Assembly: GCA_016712415.1 (NCBI GenBank)
Contig: JADJRC010000015.1
Span: 1 to 64,000 of the forward strand
Direction of reading: 5' to 3'
DNA from: Lewinellaceae bacterium
GTDB taxonomy: Bacteria > Bacteroidota > Bacteroidia > Chitinophagales > Saprospiraceae
DNA length: 64,000 nt
The position numbers were made by a program, and so were the translations under genes. Under the pieces are notes generated by a model. It did not search any database. It saw nothing but the letters and a program-made list of their open reading frames with translations, and was not told the origin of the DNA. Each line of letters begins with the position of its first letter. The stretch's first letter is position 1. Positions 52,511 through 62,180 of this stretch are shown piece by piece.

Positions 52511-52660
52511 GATTTGATTTGATTTTGATATGATACTATTTTGATAGCAAATGTAACCACATTTACCCTTATGTGTCAAGAGGTGGCCCGGGAAAAGACG
52601 AGGAATCTTTATCCGGCGACGACGGAATGCAGGAAAAAAGCGACAAAATCCGGCCGGGAA

Positions 52661-53557
52661 TCAAATATGCCGTTCAAAACCGGCAAACCACTTTTTCAGC
52701 ACCGTTTTCTCCGACAGATATTCGAATACGACATAGGAAAAAACGGCAACGGCGGCGCCTGCGATCACATCAATCACATAATGGTGCCGCGAATACACCG
52801 CTGAAAACCAGATGCCTAATACAAATAGGGTGAACAGGCCGGTCAGCCACGGCTTTTTCAGGCGCAGTCCGTACAGGAGGCACAATACCGGGTAGGCCGA
52901 GTGCAGCGAAGGGATGGCTGCGAATACGTTGGCGTTTTTGCTGTACATGCCTTCAAACAGGCGGATGCCGAGCAGCCGGTCAAAGTTGATCAGCCCGGCG
53001 GCATTGCCCGGTGTACCGTGTATCACCTCAAAACCGTAGACCTCCACATACCAGGGCGGGGCGGCGGGGTAGAGGTAGTAAATGCAAAAGCCCACGAGAT
53101 TGGTAAAAACAAACGCGTACGAAAACTTCAGGAAGAGTATTTTATCGTTGCGCAGCAACCAAAAAGCAAAAAGGAGCGGCACCGGTACCCAGTTCAGGTA
53201 AAACAGTCCGCTCGCAATATCACAGAACGGCGTGTGGTTGATCTTGAAGTACTCGTTCAGGGTGAGCACCCCTTCCGGCAAGTGGAGGCCAAACCACGCT
53301 TTTTCGAGGTAATACGGCTCTGCTACATGAATGGGGTTTACTTCGTAATTGGGCAACACGCGCATCGAATCGTATATGATCCAGTAGGCGATAAACACGC
53401 CGAAAGCCAGCACAAAACGCCGGGTGGTTTGGTGGGTATAGTACAACGCCAGCGCAAACACATACAAATAAACGTGCTCGCTTCGCAATCCTACAAAAAA
53501 GTAAAACCAGGAAAAATATGCTGCTGTGCCGGCGAGAAGCGTCAGAAACTGTTTCAT
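52661..53557 (-). CDS. Inositol phosphorylceramide synthase-like PAP2 membrane protein
   Basis: The 298-aa protein has about six membrane helices and the sequence signatures of AUR1/IPC-synthase-like PAP2 enzymes: YYLYPAAPPWYVEVYGFEVI, FAAIPSLHSAYPVLCLLYG (catalytic His in SLHS) and FSAVYSRHHYVIDVIAGAA (second His and Asp). In fungi such enzymes transfer phosphoinositol from phosphatidylinositol to ceramide; bacterial relatives do the equivalent in Bacteroides, where the gene lies with MIPS, a PI-phosphate synthase and a PgpA-like phosphatase. The same gene set is present here, so the assignment is well supported by context. It starts 22 bp after the DUF4833 gene. Confidence 0.82.
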   Translation of the reverse strand: MKQFLTLLAGTAAYFSWFYFFVGLRSEHVYLYVFALALYYTHQTTRRFVLAFGVFIAYWIIYDSMRVLPNYEVNPIHVAEPYYLEKAWFGLHLPEGVLTLNEYFKINHTPFCDIASGLFYLNWVPVPLLFAFWLLRNDKILFLKFSYAFVFTNLVGFCIYYLYPAAPPWYVEVYGFEVIHGTPGNAAGLINFDRLLGIRLFEGMYSKNANVFAAIPSLHSAYPVLCLLYGLRLKKPWLTGLFTLFVLGIWFSAVYSRHHYVIDVIAGAAVAVFSYVVFEYLSEKTVLKKWFAGFERHI

Positions 53558-53578
53558 GGAAATGTTTCGATGCTTTCC

Positions 53579-54113
53579 TTAGGGTATGAATTTTTCGTAG
53601 ACGGCTGTGCCGGTAGAGGGATCTTTGCCGAAAAGTTCGACGTATTCCACTTTGGGGGTCAGGGTAAAGGTGGTGCCTTTGTCAATTTTTACAAAAACCT
53701 TCTGAAGCGCCATTTTTTTGTTGTTGATCTCGATGAGGACGTAAGGTTTGCCTTTTTCATCGAATTTCAGGCGCAACTTTTTTTTGGAATAGCTGACAAG
53801 GTGAAATTCGTATTCATTGCTGCCTTCTACTTTTTTGGCTTTTACGCCATAGGCGAAGGTGCGTTGAAGGTAGTTCAGCCCGGCTGTGCTGCCGTCTTCG
53901 GCGTATCTGATCCAGTAAATATTGATGGGTTTGTCTTTCTGAAAAGCTTTGCCTTCTACGTTGGCATCGTATACGATCGTATTGGTGTTGCCGGTACGCT
54001 GGATATAAAAAAAGACGGTTCAGGCCGTCAGGTGGGGTCGGGTAGGAATCCTGGGCAAAAATTGCGCCTGCGGAAAACAGGGTCAGCAGCAGGATGGAAA
54101 AGCATTTATTCAT
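53579..54113 (-). pseudogene. DUF4833-type secreted protein, one homopolymer frame break
   Basis: The product, about 177 aa if the frame is restored, has a signal peptide (CFSILLLTLFSAGAIFAQ). After PPDGLNRLF a run of seven T (sense strand; A7 at 54006-54012 on plus) shifts the frame. With six T the protein continues YIQRTGNTNTIVYDANVEGK, INIYWIRYAEDGSTAGLNYL, LVSYSKKKLRLKFDEKGKPY to the stop at 53579, which matches DUF4833 as I know it. The function of this family is unknown. Its place between the CDP-alcohol transferase and the IPC synthase-like gene suggests a periplasmic accessory in inositol lipid making or transport. Confidence 0.65.
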
Positions 54114-54119
54114 GAATCA

Positions 54120-54824
54120 TTATTTATTTTCGAGCGCGTCCAGCGCAGCCTTCGATTCGCGCAGCCGCCGTATGGCCGTCCAGTTGGTCAGAATGGCCAT
54201 GATAAAAATTGGAAAAGTAAAAAGTGTGATGTTTTCCAGTAAAGGGAAACCGGTGCCGGGAACCGTGTATTTGAATTGCCCGGAATACTGGGCCAAAATG
54301 CCGCATAACACTGCCGAAATACCGATCAGGAGAATGCGCTCCGGGCGTTGCATCAATCCTCCCTTGCATTCGATACCGAGGCTCTCGGCGCGTGCGCGCA
54401 CATAGCTCACCATCATGGAGCCGATCATCGCAATAAAGGCGAAGAGCGAACTCAGGAAATAGCTTTGTGCAACGAGGTAATAGCAAATACCGAGAAACAT
54501 CGCCAGTTCGCTGTACCGATCGAGTACCGAATCGTACAATGCGCCGAACCGGCTCTCCATCCGGCCCACGCGGGCGAGGCGTCCGTCGATCATATCAAAC
54601 AAGCCGCCAAACAGGATAATCGCACCGCCCCATCCTACATACCGCAGATCGGTACGGGGCTCTCCGCCACCCACAATGAAAACCACTGCCGCAATCACAT
54701 TAATAGCAAAACCAATCGTGGTCACGGCATTAGGCGTAATGCCGATCTTCAGAAGCAAATTAATGAACGGGTTAATGAGCTTATAGACGATAGGCTGTCC
54801 CACTTCTTTCAGAAAATTCGACAT
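54120..54824 (-). CDS. CDP-alcohol phosphatidyltransferase, probable PI-phosphate synthase
   Basis: The 234-aa membrane enzyme has the complete family motif D-x2-D-G-x2-A-R-x8-G-x3-D-x3-D, seen as DMIDGRLARVGRMESRF followed by GALYDSVLDR. Six membrane segments are visible, the first after a cytoplasmic start (FLKEVGQPIVYKLINPFIN). The family joins CDP-diacylglycerol to an alcohol; with MIPS and a PgpA-like phosphatase in the same run the likely alcohol is myo-inositol-1-phosphate, giving PI-phosphate. Other possibilities are glycerol-phosphate or serine. It is 6 bp from the DUF4833 gene. Confidence 0.85.
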   Translation of the reverse strand: MSNFLKEVGQPIVYKLINPFINLLLKIGITPNAVTTIGFAINVIAAVVFIVGGGEPRTDLRYVGWGGAIILFGGLFDMIDGRLARVGRMESRFGALYDSVLDRYSELAMFLGICYYLVAQSYFLSSLFAFIAMIGSMMVSYVRARAESLGIECKGGLMQRPERILLIGISAVLCGILAQYSGQFKYTVPGTGFPLLENITLFTFPIFIMAILTNWTAIRRLRESKAALDALENK

Positions 54825-54986
54825 ATGGCTTCGTTTTGAAATTACCTGGCTGAGAACTTGTCAAAAGTAGCGAATTGACCGATCATGCGCGTATTAATTC
54901 TGACTGGTCAAAGCATTTTTTGCACGAAAATCACCCCAAATCTAATCAGTAAGGCTGTTTTTCCAGACAAATTTCAGTTGTCATCA

Positions 54987-57557
54987 TTAAAACTCCAGCC
55001 TGAAGCGCATCCGGACGCCGAGTTTGGAAATGCCCGGGTGATCGGTGTATGTTAGACGGCGGACCAGGTCGAGGCGCACAAACTTGAATATGTTGGCTAC
55101 GCCCACGCTGGCTTCTATGTACGGCTTTTTTTCCAGGGTATAGGTGATGGTATTGCCATCGTCGTCGACCGGGAATGAGAGCAGGCCATTTTCCGGACTG
55201 GGACGGTTGCTGTCGTCCAGGCCCCCCCACAGCGCCTTGGCCGTAATCACCTCGCGCCATTTCCAGGCCTGCGGAGCAGGGGAATGCGGTTGAAAAAGAA
55301 ACCGCCGAAATTGTGAAAAGCGCTGATGGCGAAGTACTTGTCGCTGACAAATTCCAGAAAGTTCATCAGGTTATACGATTCCAGCTGGTAGGCATAGGTT
55401 TGGTTGGCGCGGTGCGCGACAAGCAAGGGGTAAGGCACGTTGCCGAACACCCTGCCGCCTTCCATTACCACGATTGACCATCCAATGGGCGACAGGTAAA
55501 AGGTTTTTTCGGCTTTCAGGGTTACCCTGTGATAATCGTACTGGCTGCTGAGAAAATTTCCAACTCCGGCAGTATAGTCGACAGTAAAGACCGGGTACTT
55601 ATTCAGAATGGGGGTGCGGTAGGTTGCGCCCTGGTAGAACTGTTCGTTGGGTGCATATCGGAACGAAGCGCCCAACTCGGTTGTGATGACTTCTTTTTGA
55701 ATAAAGGTGCCGTCCTGGCGCTCGTAGTCGAACTTCAGCGCACCTGCCGGCGCATACCGTATGTTTTGAGCAGAAAAAGTGTAGGTTATGCCGTCGTAGT
55801 TCTCTTTGAGATATTCGATGCCCGCCGTTTTCACGTAGTACATCTTATTGTTCACACCCCGCTTGAACGACAGGAAGAAGTTGTCTTCCTGGATGAACTT
55901 CAGGTTTTGTCCCGGTATTTTCACATCATTTTGATACCAGACTTTCAAACGGTTGATCGGGTACCGTATCGGGTGCGACTTGCCGAAAGCGTAATAGGCG
56001 CCAAGATACCCTTTCACTTTTTCATCTTTGAAGCCATATGCGGCATACGTTTCGAGCATCAGGTGTTTGGAAAACTTCGGGTTGGTACGACCACCAGTCG
56101 ACCGCGAAAACCTTCTACGGGGTTGAAGCTGTAAAAAGTATTGGCCGGACCAATATCAAAACCGCCGACAGGGGTATAGCCCTCAAATATGAACTTAACA
56201 GTGCCCATGAACCGCCGGAACGGGCGGTAGTTGTTAAGACTATCCACCATTTTATAAATACCGCGCTCGCGAACGGAAAGCGTATCATGGCGGTTTTCCG
56301 CCCAGAAAGCCTCTGGACGTACCTCGGCGTCTTCGTCCCTGAACTGGTTGACCTTGGTTTGGAAAAGCGAATCCGGCAGGAATTCATTCAGGCGATATTT
56401 GGTATAGGAAGTGATCTTTCGCCCGAGCAGCGACCGTGCGTTTGCGCTTTTTGTCAAACCGAAATCCATAAATATCTCGTCCTTCGACAGCATAAGGCCG
56501 CGCCCGGCGCCGGGTGTTTCCACCCAGTCAAACTCCTGGTTGATCTGCATTTCATTCACCCAGTTCAGGTTGATGTCTTTGGGAATACCCACTTCGATCT
56601 TGCGCAAGGCATAAGTAGTGTCGAGGGCAATCCACAGATAGCCCATAAAGCCCAGGTCGGATTTTTGCCGCGGTGCGAAATACATGTGCGCGCAGGGCGT
56701 ACCCATAATCTTCACGGTGTCGAGGATATAAAAACGGTAAAGGGTGGGGGAGATTGGCGACAGCGGGCTGACGAAATCGACCGTGACCAGGTTGATCGAG
56801 TTGTCGTAAAAATCGATATCCTGATACATGTTTTCGATGCCGCTGGAGAGGCCCTGGTTGTCCAGGTAGCCCGGAAGGGTAGAGTTGCGCTCGCCGCGGA
56901 TGTATTCTTTTTGCGACTGCGGCGACTTCCGGTAATAAACGTCAGACAGTGTTTCCCGCAGGAAGAAGGGCAGGCTGACATCTCCGGATACCTTGTTGGT
57001 ATCGACATTGTCGAAAATGAACTGGATTTTTTTGAACAGAAAGTTGCCGCGCATCTTGTCCGTCACGTTGTTCAGTGCGAACTGGACCTTCTCGTATTTT
57101 TCAAAATCGTAGTAGTCGAACGATTCTTTCCGGTTCTTTTCCTTGTGATCGATCGCTTTTTGTATGAGTTCGACGGCGGGGTTGTTTTTATTCCGGTATT
57201 TACCCGATTTGACCACAACTTCCTTCAGGTTGCCGCCGCTTTCTTCAAGCCTTATGCTCAGTTCGGTATTTCTACCGGGGCTTACTTTGAAATGCAGGGT
57301 GTTATAGCCAATAAGCGAAACAGTTAAAGCGGTGATCTTTTCATTTGTTTCGATATAAAAATTCCCGTTGATATCGGAGACCACACCGAGGTTGGTACCG
57401 TCGAATTTGAGGCTGACATAAGGCATTGCTTCTTCCGTAGCGGCGTCAACGACACGGCCACGCACAATAGTGGTAGTAGTCCCCTGGGCAAAAAGGGCGG
57501 ATCCTACGGCGACAAAAAGGGCGATGATCAGCAGCCGGAGCTGGAATATTTGTTCAT
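54987..57557 (-). pseudogene. DUF5686/carboxypeptidase-regulatory-like outer-membrane protein, frame breaks
   Basis: This large gene encodes an outer-membrane protein of about 850 aa in three frames. An ATG at 57557 with an indel in the signal peptide (LLIIALFVAVGSALFAQ) is the likely start. Residues 25-110 are a carboxypeptidase-regulatory-like domain (VRGRVVDAATEEAMPYVSLK, GVVSDINGNFYIETN). The DUF5686 body follows (YYDFEKYEKVQFALNN, DVYYRKSPQSQKEYIRG, PLSPISPTLYRFYILDT). Frame changes near 56100 and 55255 link to the barrel (GGRTNPKFSKHLMLETYAAYG) and the end (ISKLGVRMRFRLEF). It sits inside the inositol lipid run; a role in surface lipid or glycan handling is a guess. Confidence 0.75.
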
Positions 57558-57805
57558 AGCAAGAGGTTCGTTCAATTGATTCAAATGGTTGGAGTGTAAC
57601 AGATTGATTCAGGATTAAAACGCTAAGTGTCAAAACACCTTTGCTGAAAAAAAGATTTTTAAAACCAATAAATAATTATGGAACTCGCCATTCGGCAGAA
57701 TATTGGACGTGTTACGGCAAAAAAGGTGGCAATACCAGTGATAAAACTTAAAACTGAATAAGCCTGACTATCTACGTATAATCGGTGTATATGGATTTAA
57801 TCGGT

Positions 57806-58231
57806 TTAGGTGAACACCATTTTTTTATTGAATACAAATCCGAACAGCCATACGGCCACTGCCGTTGATATTCTTGCCGGCCAGGCCTCTATGGCCAAAA
57901 CGCTGTTCAAGAACCATACGCCTGCGACGTTGAGGCCCATACCCATCATAATACCTGATACATATCTCAGGCGCAAAACGTTCCCGTCGCTGCGTTTTGA
58001 ATGGCTGAACACCCAGGAGCGATGCAGCCAAAAGGCTACCATTGCACCCAGTGTACGGCCGCAGACTGTTGAAAGCACAGGTGAAACGCCTATATATGCA
58101 AGCGCAACCTGGAACATTGCAAAATCTGCCGACGTGGCAACTGCCGATGTCGAACAATACTTACCCATCAGGCCGGCCAGATTTTTCATCCGTTGCCTCA
58201 GAGTAGGCTCATTTAAAAAAACGTCACTCAC
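57806..58231 (-). CDS. GtrA-family membrane protein
   Basis: The 141-aa protein has four membrane helices and the GtrA pattern: LMGKYCSTSAVATSADFAMF, VCGRTLGAMVAFWLHRSWVF and LFGFVFNKKMVFT at the end. Members are thought to flip undecaprenyl- or polyprenyl-linked sugars, or to assist in lipid-linked oligosaccharide transfer. Its GTG start overlaps the PgpA-like stop by four bases (GTGA), so the two are translationally coupled. Its position within the inositol lipid run suggests a flipping or shielding role for an intermediate. Confidence 0.82.
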   Translation of the reverse strand: MSDVFLNEPTLRQRMKNLAGLMGKYCSTSAVATSADFAMFQVALAYIGVSPVLSTVCGRTLGAMVAFWLHRSWVFSHSKRSDGNVLRLRYVSGIMMGMGLNVAGVWFLNSVLAIEAWPARISTAVAVWLFGFVFNKKMVFT

Positions 58232-58689
58232 TGTGTTAGTAACAGGTTCAGCACCTGGAGTAAAATATTAGCATAAACGCCGGCCATTACATCGTCGAGC
58301 ACTACTCCCCAACCACCGGGGATAGCTTCCATTCGACGAATGCCCATCGGCTTGGCAATGTCAAAGAACCGGAATAACGCAAATCCCAATCCGATGTTGA
58401 CCAGATTGAGCGGTAAACCGACCAACGTCAGCCACATACCGACCATTTCATCCGCGACGACCTTTCCGGGGTCTTTGCCCCATTCCGGTTCAAAAAGATC
58501 TACCGCTTTTACACAAAGCCAACTGAAGACGACGATCAAAACGGTCAGGATCAGATAGGCGACGGGTGGCGCCACCCACATCAGGGGCCAGACGAAAAGA
58601 CAAGCTACCGCCGAACCCCAGGTGCCGGGCGCCAGCGGTAGCAAGCCTGAGCCAAAGCCGTTAGCTATGAGTTTGTAAAAGTTCTTCAT
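58228..58689 (-). CDS. PgpA-like phosphatidylglycerophosphatase A, probable PI-phosphate phosphatase
   Basis: The 153-aa membrane phosphatase shows the PgpA signatures FGSGLLPLAPGTWGSAVAC, KVVADEMVGMWLTLVGLPL, FRFFDIAKPMGIRRME and GGWGVVLDDVMAGVYAN. PgpA removes phosphate from phosphatidylglycerophosphate; a relative in the Bacteroides inositol lipid cluster removes phosphate from PI-phosphate, and this context points to that role. Its ATG lies 29 bp inside the end of the MIPS gene, and its stop overlaps the GtrA start by four bases, so MIPS, phosphatase and GtrA are tightly coupled. Confidence 0.88.
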   Translation of the reverse strand: MKNFYKLIANGFGSGLLPLAPGTWGSAVACLFVWPLMWVAPPVAYLILTVLIVVFSWLCVKAVDLFEPEWGKDPGKVVADEMVGMWLTLVGLPLNLVNIGLGFALFRFFDIAKPMGIRRMEAIPGGWGVVLDDVMAGVYANILLQVLNLLLTQ

Positions 58690-60017
58690 ATTCTTTCACC
58701 AGGTCTTCGTAGTAGTCGAGACCCAGGTGGGTAATCAACTCTTCACCCATCATATAGCGCAGGGTGTTTTCCAGTTTACTCAATTGTTTGAATATATCGT
58801 GCTGCGGCGGCAGACCGGGCGCTGTTTGCGGCGCTTTAAAATAGAAAGACAGCCACTCCTGGATGCCCATCATACCGGAACGCTGTGCCAGATCGAGGAA
58901 CAGGGCCAGGTCGAGCACGATCGGTGCGGCAAGGATAGAATCGCGGCACAGGAAGTTGATCTTGATCTGCATCGGGTAGCCGAGCCAGCCAAAAATGTCG
59001 ATGTTGTCCCAGGCTTTCCTTGTTGTCGCCGTGCGGCGGGTAGTAGTTGATCCGGATCTTGTGGTAGATATCGCCATACAGTTCGGGCTGCGATTCGGCG
59101 TTGAAAATGCCGTCGAGTACGTTTCCTTTGGAGACTTCCTTGGTTTTAAAATTTTCCGGCGCATCGAGTACCGCACCGTCGCGGTTGCCGAGGATATTGC
59201 TGGAAAACCAGCCGCGGACACCCAACGCGCGGGCATGAAGGCCGGGCGCCACAATGGTTTTCATCAGCGTCTGGCCTGTTTTGAAGTCTTTGCCGCCCAC
59301 GGGCACACGATTCCTGTGCGACAGTTCTACCATAGCCGGAATATCGCAGGTCAGGTTGGGAGCGCCATTGGCGAACGGTACGCCGCATTGCAGGGCTGCA
59401 TAAGCATAGATCATGCTGGGTGCAATGCGCTCGTCGTTGTTGCGCAGGCCGGCTTCGAAGGATTCGAGCGACTGGTGTACATCGCTTGCCTCAATATACG
59501 CCTCTGTGGAAGCGCACCACACCATCACAAGGCGGTCGCAGCCATTGTCGGCCTTGAAACGGCGGATATCTTCCATGAGTTGCTCGGCGAGATCCATCTT
59601 GGTGGCGCCGGTTTTCACATGTTTGCCGTCGAGGTTGCGGACGTAGGTTTTATCAAAGACAGCCTTCATTGGGCTGATCGTCTGCAATTCGTCTTTCAAC
59701 TGTTCCACCAGTGTGCGGTCGAGCACTTTAGCTTCCAGGGCAGCCTGGTATACATTGTCGCTGTAAACATCCCAGCCGCCGAAAACGATCTGGTCGAGTC
59801 CGGCCAGGGGGGCAAAATCCCTGATGCGCGGGTTGCGGTCTTCGGTGCGTTTGCCGAGGCGTATGGTGCCCATTTGGGTCAGCGAGCCGATAGGCAGGGC
59901 CAGCCCTTTGCGTGCAGCAATGACACCGGCGATAAACGTCGTGGCGACGGCGCCCATACCCGGCGTCAGGATGCCGAGTTTGCCCGTTGCAGGCTGTATT
60001 TTTATTTGTTTGTTCAT
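58661..60017 (-). pseudogene. ino1: Myo-inositol-1-phosphate synthase, one frame break
   Basis: The enzyme makes myo-inositol-1-phosphate from glucose-6-phosphate with NAD. The N-terminal 330 residues are intact: LGILTPGMGAVATTFIAGV (Rossmann), MGTIRLGKRTEDRNPRIRDF, LVMVWCASTEAYIEASD, GVPFANGAPNLTCDIPAM and VGGKDFKTGQTLMKTIVAPG with the catalytic Lys region. Near 59015 (TTT on plus, an AAA on the coding strand) one extra base breaks the frame inside NYYPPHGDNKE. In the other frame the family continues as AWDNIDIFGWLGYPMQIKIN and LCRDSILAAPIVLDLALFLD to EEYEELLQTHS at 58661. Total length would be about 450 aa, normal for this type. Sequencing error is the likeliest cause. Confidence 0.9.
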
Positions 60018-60064
60018 GTTTGCAAAATTTTATTGTGATATTTAGAAGGGTATTCCGGGGTATA

Positions 60065-61111
60065 TTAAAGGGTTGAATGATGGGTTACAGAACGGCGGGT
60101 TTCGTCGCCGGCTTTGTTGAGTATCTGGAGATCGGGTGTAGAGTTGTCGTCGAGCTTTACGTTGCCGCGTTCGCGGCGAAGTATGCGGGAAAAGAGCCCG
60201 ACTTCCTGGCTGAACAGGAAAGTCAGCCACAGTTTGGTATACGATCCGTGATACTTCAGGTGATCGTAGAACTCGGGAGCTATTTTTTTCAATTCCGGCA
60301 GCTTGTTCCAGGGAATAGAGGGCATATCATGGTGCTCGTTGTGAAAGCCCACATTCAGGTTGATCGGATTGAGGCGGCCATAATAACTGTACGTTTCCTG
60401 ATTTTTATCGAGCACGAGGTAATGTTCCTGTATCCAGCGCGCACCCAGCGGATGCAGGCCTACTGAAAACATAAAACTGAGCCCCATGTAGGCAAATGCT
60501 TTCCATCCGAGAAAATACACCACGGCAATATCGAAGGCAAATTGTACCACGACATTCAGGATGACCCAGCGGTCGATGATAGCCGCTTCGCGACAGCGGA
60601 TGGTTCTTGCGGCCTGGAAAACAGGGAAAAGCAGCATCCATACGGCTTTCCCGATAAAGTAATTATTGATCAGTTTGGCTTCCCAGCGTGAGGGCAGGTC
60701 GGCGTCGAGTTCATGCACACCCTGAAACGCGTGGTGTTTGATGTGAAAATTCTTGAACGAAATGGCGGACGGGAGCAGGGAAGGAAGGTTGGCCACGATA
60801 CCGGCAAATATATTCCACCGCGACTTGCGAAAAATCAGGTTGTGGGCTGCTTCATGGATGCAGACAAACAGTGTATGGGTGGGAAATGCGCCTACGAGCC
60901 ATGCGAGTGCTACCACCAGCCACCAGCTCTGATCCTTCAGCAGGTATGCCAGGGTGATCTGGAACAGTACACACGCTGCAATGATAAATACAGTCGCGGG
61001 GTTTTTTCCAATCAGGGTTTTTACTTCAGGGTGTGCGGCTATGATCTCCCGTGTGCGAATACGATGCGGTTCGGTGCCTTCGACGTACGTGAAATCCTTC
61101 GGATGAGCCAT
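60065..61111 (-). CDS. DEGS1-like dihydroceramide delta-4 desaturase candidate
   Basis: The 348-aa membrane di-iron enzyme starts at the ATG at 61111; the longer open frame to 61291 overlaps the CerR-like gene. The N terminus DFTYVEGTEPHRIRTREI matches the lipid-desaturase N-terminal block of eukaryotic DES proteins (DFEWVYTDQPHADRRREI in human DEGS1, from memory). The three histidine boxes are HEAAHN, HIKHH and HNEHHD in NVGFHNEHHDMPSIPW; ETYSYYGRLNPINLNVG also closely matches DEGS1. These enzymes introduce the 4,5-trans double bond of ceramide. It lies between the CerR-like and MIPS genes, so the product is expected to act on ceramide made by the neighbours. A hydroxylase role is an alternative. 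Confidence 0.82.
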   Translation of the reverse strand: MAHPKDFTYVEGTEPHRIRTREIIAAHPEVKTLIGKNPATVFIIAACVLFQITLAYLLKDQSWWLVVALAWLVGAFPTHTLFVCIHEAAHNLIFRKSRWNIFAGIVANLPSLLPSAISFKNFHIKHHAFQGVHELDADLPSRWEAKLINNYFIGKAVWMLLFPVFQAARTIRCREAAIIDRWVILNVVVQFAFDIAVVYFLGWKAFAYMGLSFMFSVGLHPLGARWIQEHYLVLDKNQETYSYYGRLNPINLNVGFHNEHHDMPSIPWNKLPELKKIAPEFYDHLKYHGSYTKLWLTFLFSQEVGLFSRILRRERGNVKLDDNSTPDLQILNKAGDETRRSVTHHSTL

Positions 61112-61193
61112 AAACGGATAAGTATTTAATGTTACAAAAATGATGTTTGAACCCAGTTGTCGCCAACCATTTTGTGGTTGAACGGTACTATTA

Positions 61194-62180
61194 TTAAAGC
61201 CAACGGTTGGTTTTGTACCATTGAATTGTTTCCCGCATGCCGGAAAACAGGTCGTATGCAGGCTGAAACCGCAGGTCGTCAAAAGCTTCACTCATATCGC
61301 ACAACCAGCTTTCGGCGGCCAGTTCGCTTATTTTTTCGCGATTGAGCGGCGGCATTTTACCGCTTACCCTGCCGGCCATCTCTGCACATGTCGCCACGAT
61401 ACGCACCAGCGATAAAGGCACTTTTATTTGCCTGGTCGGGCGGCCCGAAACTTTTTCAACTGCCAGGCCTACATCCGTATTGGCGTATGCTTTTCCATCG
61501 CTGGCCAGGTATTTTTTTCCCACTGTTCCGTATTCGAGCGCGGCGCACATCAGCCTTGCCAGATCAGTAACGTATATGAAGCACAATTGCTGCGGCTTTG
61601 TTCCGATCAAAAAAGCCCAGCCTTTGTAGGCGAGCCGTATGGCAATGAAAATATCTTTTTCACGGGGACCGAAAACGGCGCCCGGCTGAATGGCTACCCA
61701 GGGAAAACCGGGCAATGAAGCGAGATACTGCTCGGTCGCCAGTTTACTTTCGCCATAGAAGGTAACCGGCGCCGGTGTTTTTTCCGGGTTGATCCATTGT
61801 CCTGATACGGCGGGGCCTACAGCCGCCAGGCTGCTTACAAAGAGGAATTTCTCCGTTAAACCGTTGGTGGCGCGCAAGGCGTCGACAAAACGCCGGGTGT
61901 TCTCAAAGTTGCTTTCAAAATAGCCTTCCCGGTTGGGCTCTTTCGTGCTTCCGGCATTATGGATTACATAATCAAATGATCCGGCCGCTTTCAACTTCGC
62001 CTGCAGATCGGCCTCATCGGCAAAATTCAGTTCGAGAAATTGTATGCGCCCGTCCTGCAGCCATTTCCGGTTACTGGTCGGGCGTATGGCAGCCGTTACT
62101 TCCCATCCACGGTTCAGCGCCTCTTCCACCAAAAAACCACCGATAAACCCACTGGCGCCGGTAATTAGTATTCGTTTCAT
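61194..62180 (-). CDS. CerR-like NAD-dependent epimerase/ceramide reductase candidate
   Basis: The 328-aa extended short-chain dehydrogenase has ILITGASGFIGGFLVEEAL at the start, YVIHNAGSTKEPNREGYFE, SSLAAVGPAVSGQW and the active-site VTFYGESKLATEQYLA (YxxxK). In Caulobacter and relatives an epimerase-like protein (CerR) reduces the oxidised ceramide made after serine palmitoyltransferase and ceramide synthase. Here the gene begins directly after the acyltransferase stop (0 bp) and follows SPT by two genes, the same set. It is not distinguishable by sequence alone from other sugar epimerases, so the context carries the assignment. Confidence 0.75.
   Translation of the reverse strand: MKRILITGASGFIGGFLVEEALNRGWEVTAAIRPTSNRKWLQDGRIQFLELNFADEADLQAKLKAAGSFDYVIHNAGSTKEPNREGYFESNFENTRRFVDALRATNGLTEKFLFVSSLAAVGPAVSGQWINPEKTPAPVTFYGESKLATEQYLASLPGFPWVAIQPGAVFGPREKDIFIAIRLAYKGWAFLIGTKPQQLCFIYVTDLARLMCAALEYGTVGKKYLASDGKAYANTDVGLAVEKVSGRPTRQIKVPLSLVRIVATCAEMAGRVSGKMPPLNREKISELAAESWLCDMSEAFDDLRFQPAYDLFSGMRETIQWYKTNRWL

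Noticed and set aside
58661..60017. Programmed ribosomal frameshifting in MIPS
   Set aside because: There is no heptameric slippery sequence; a one-base homopolymer error explains it more simply.
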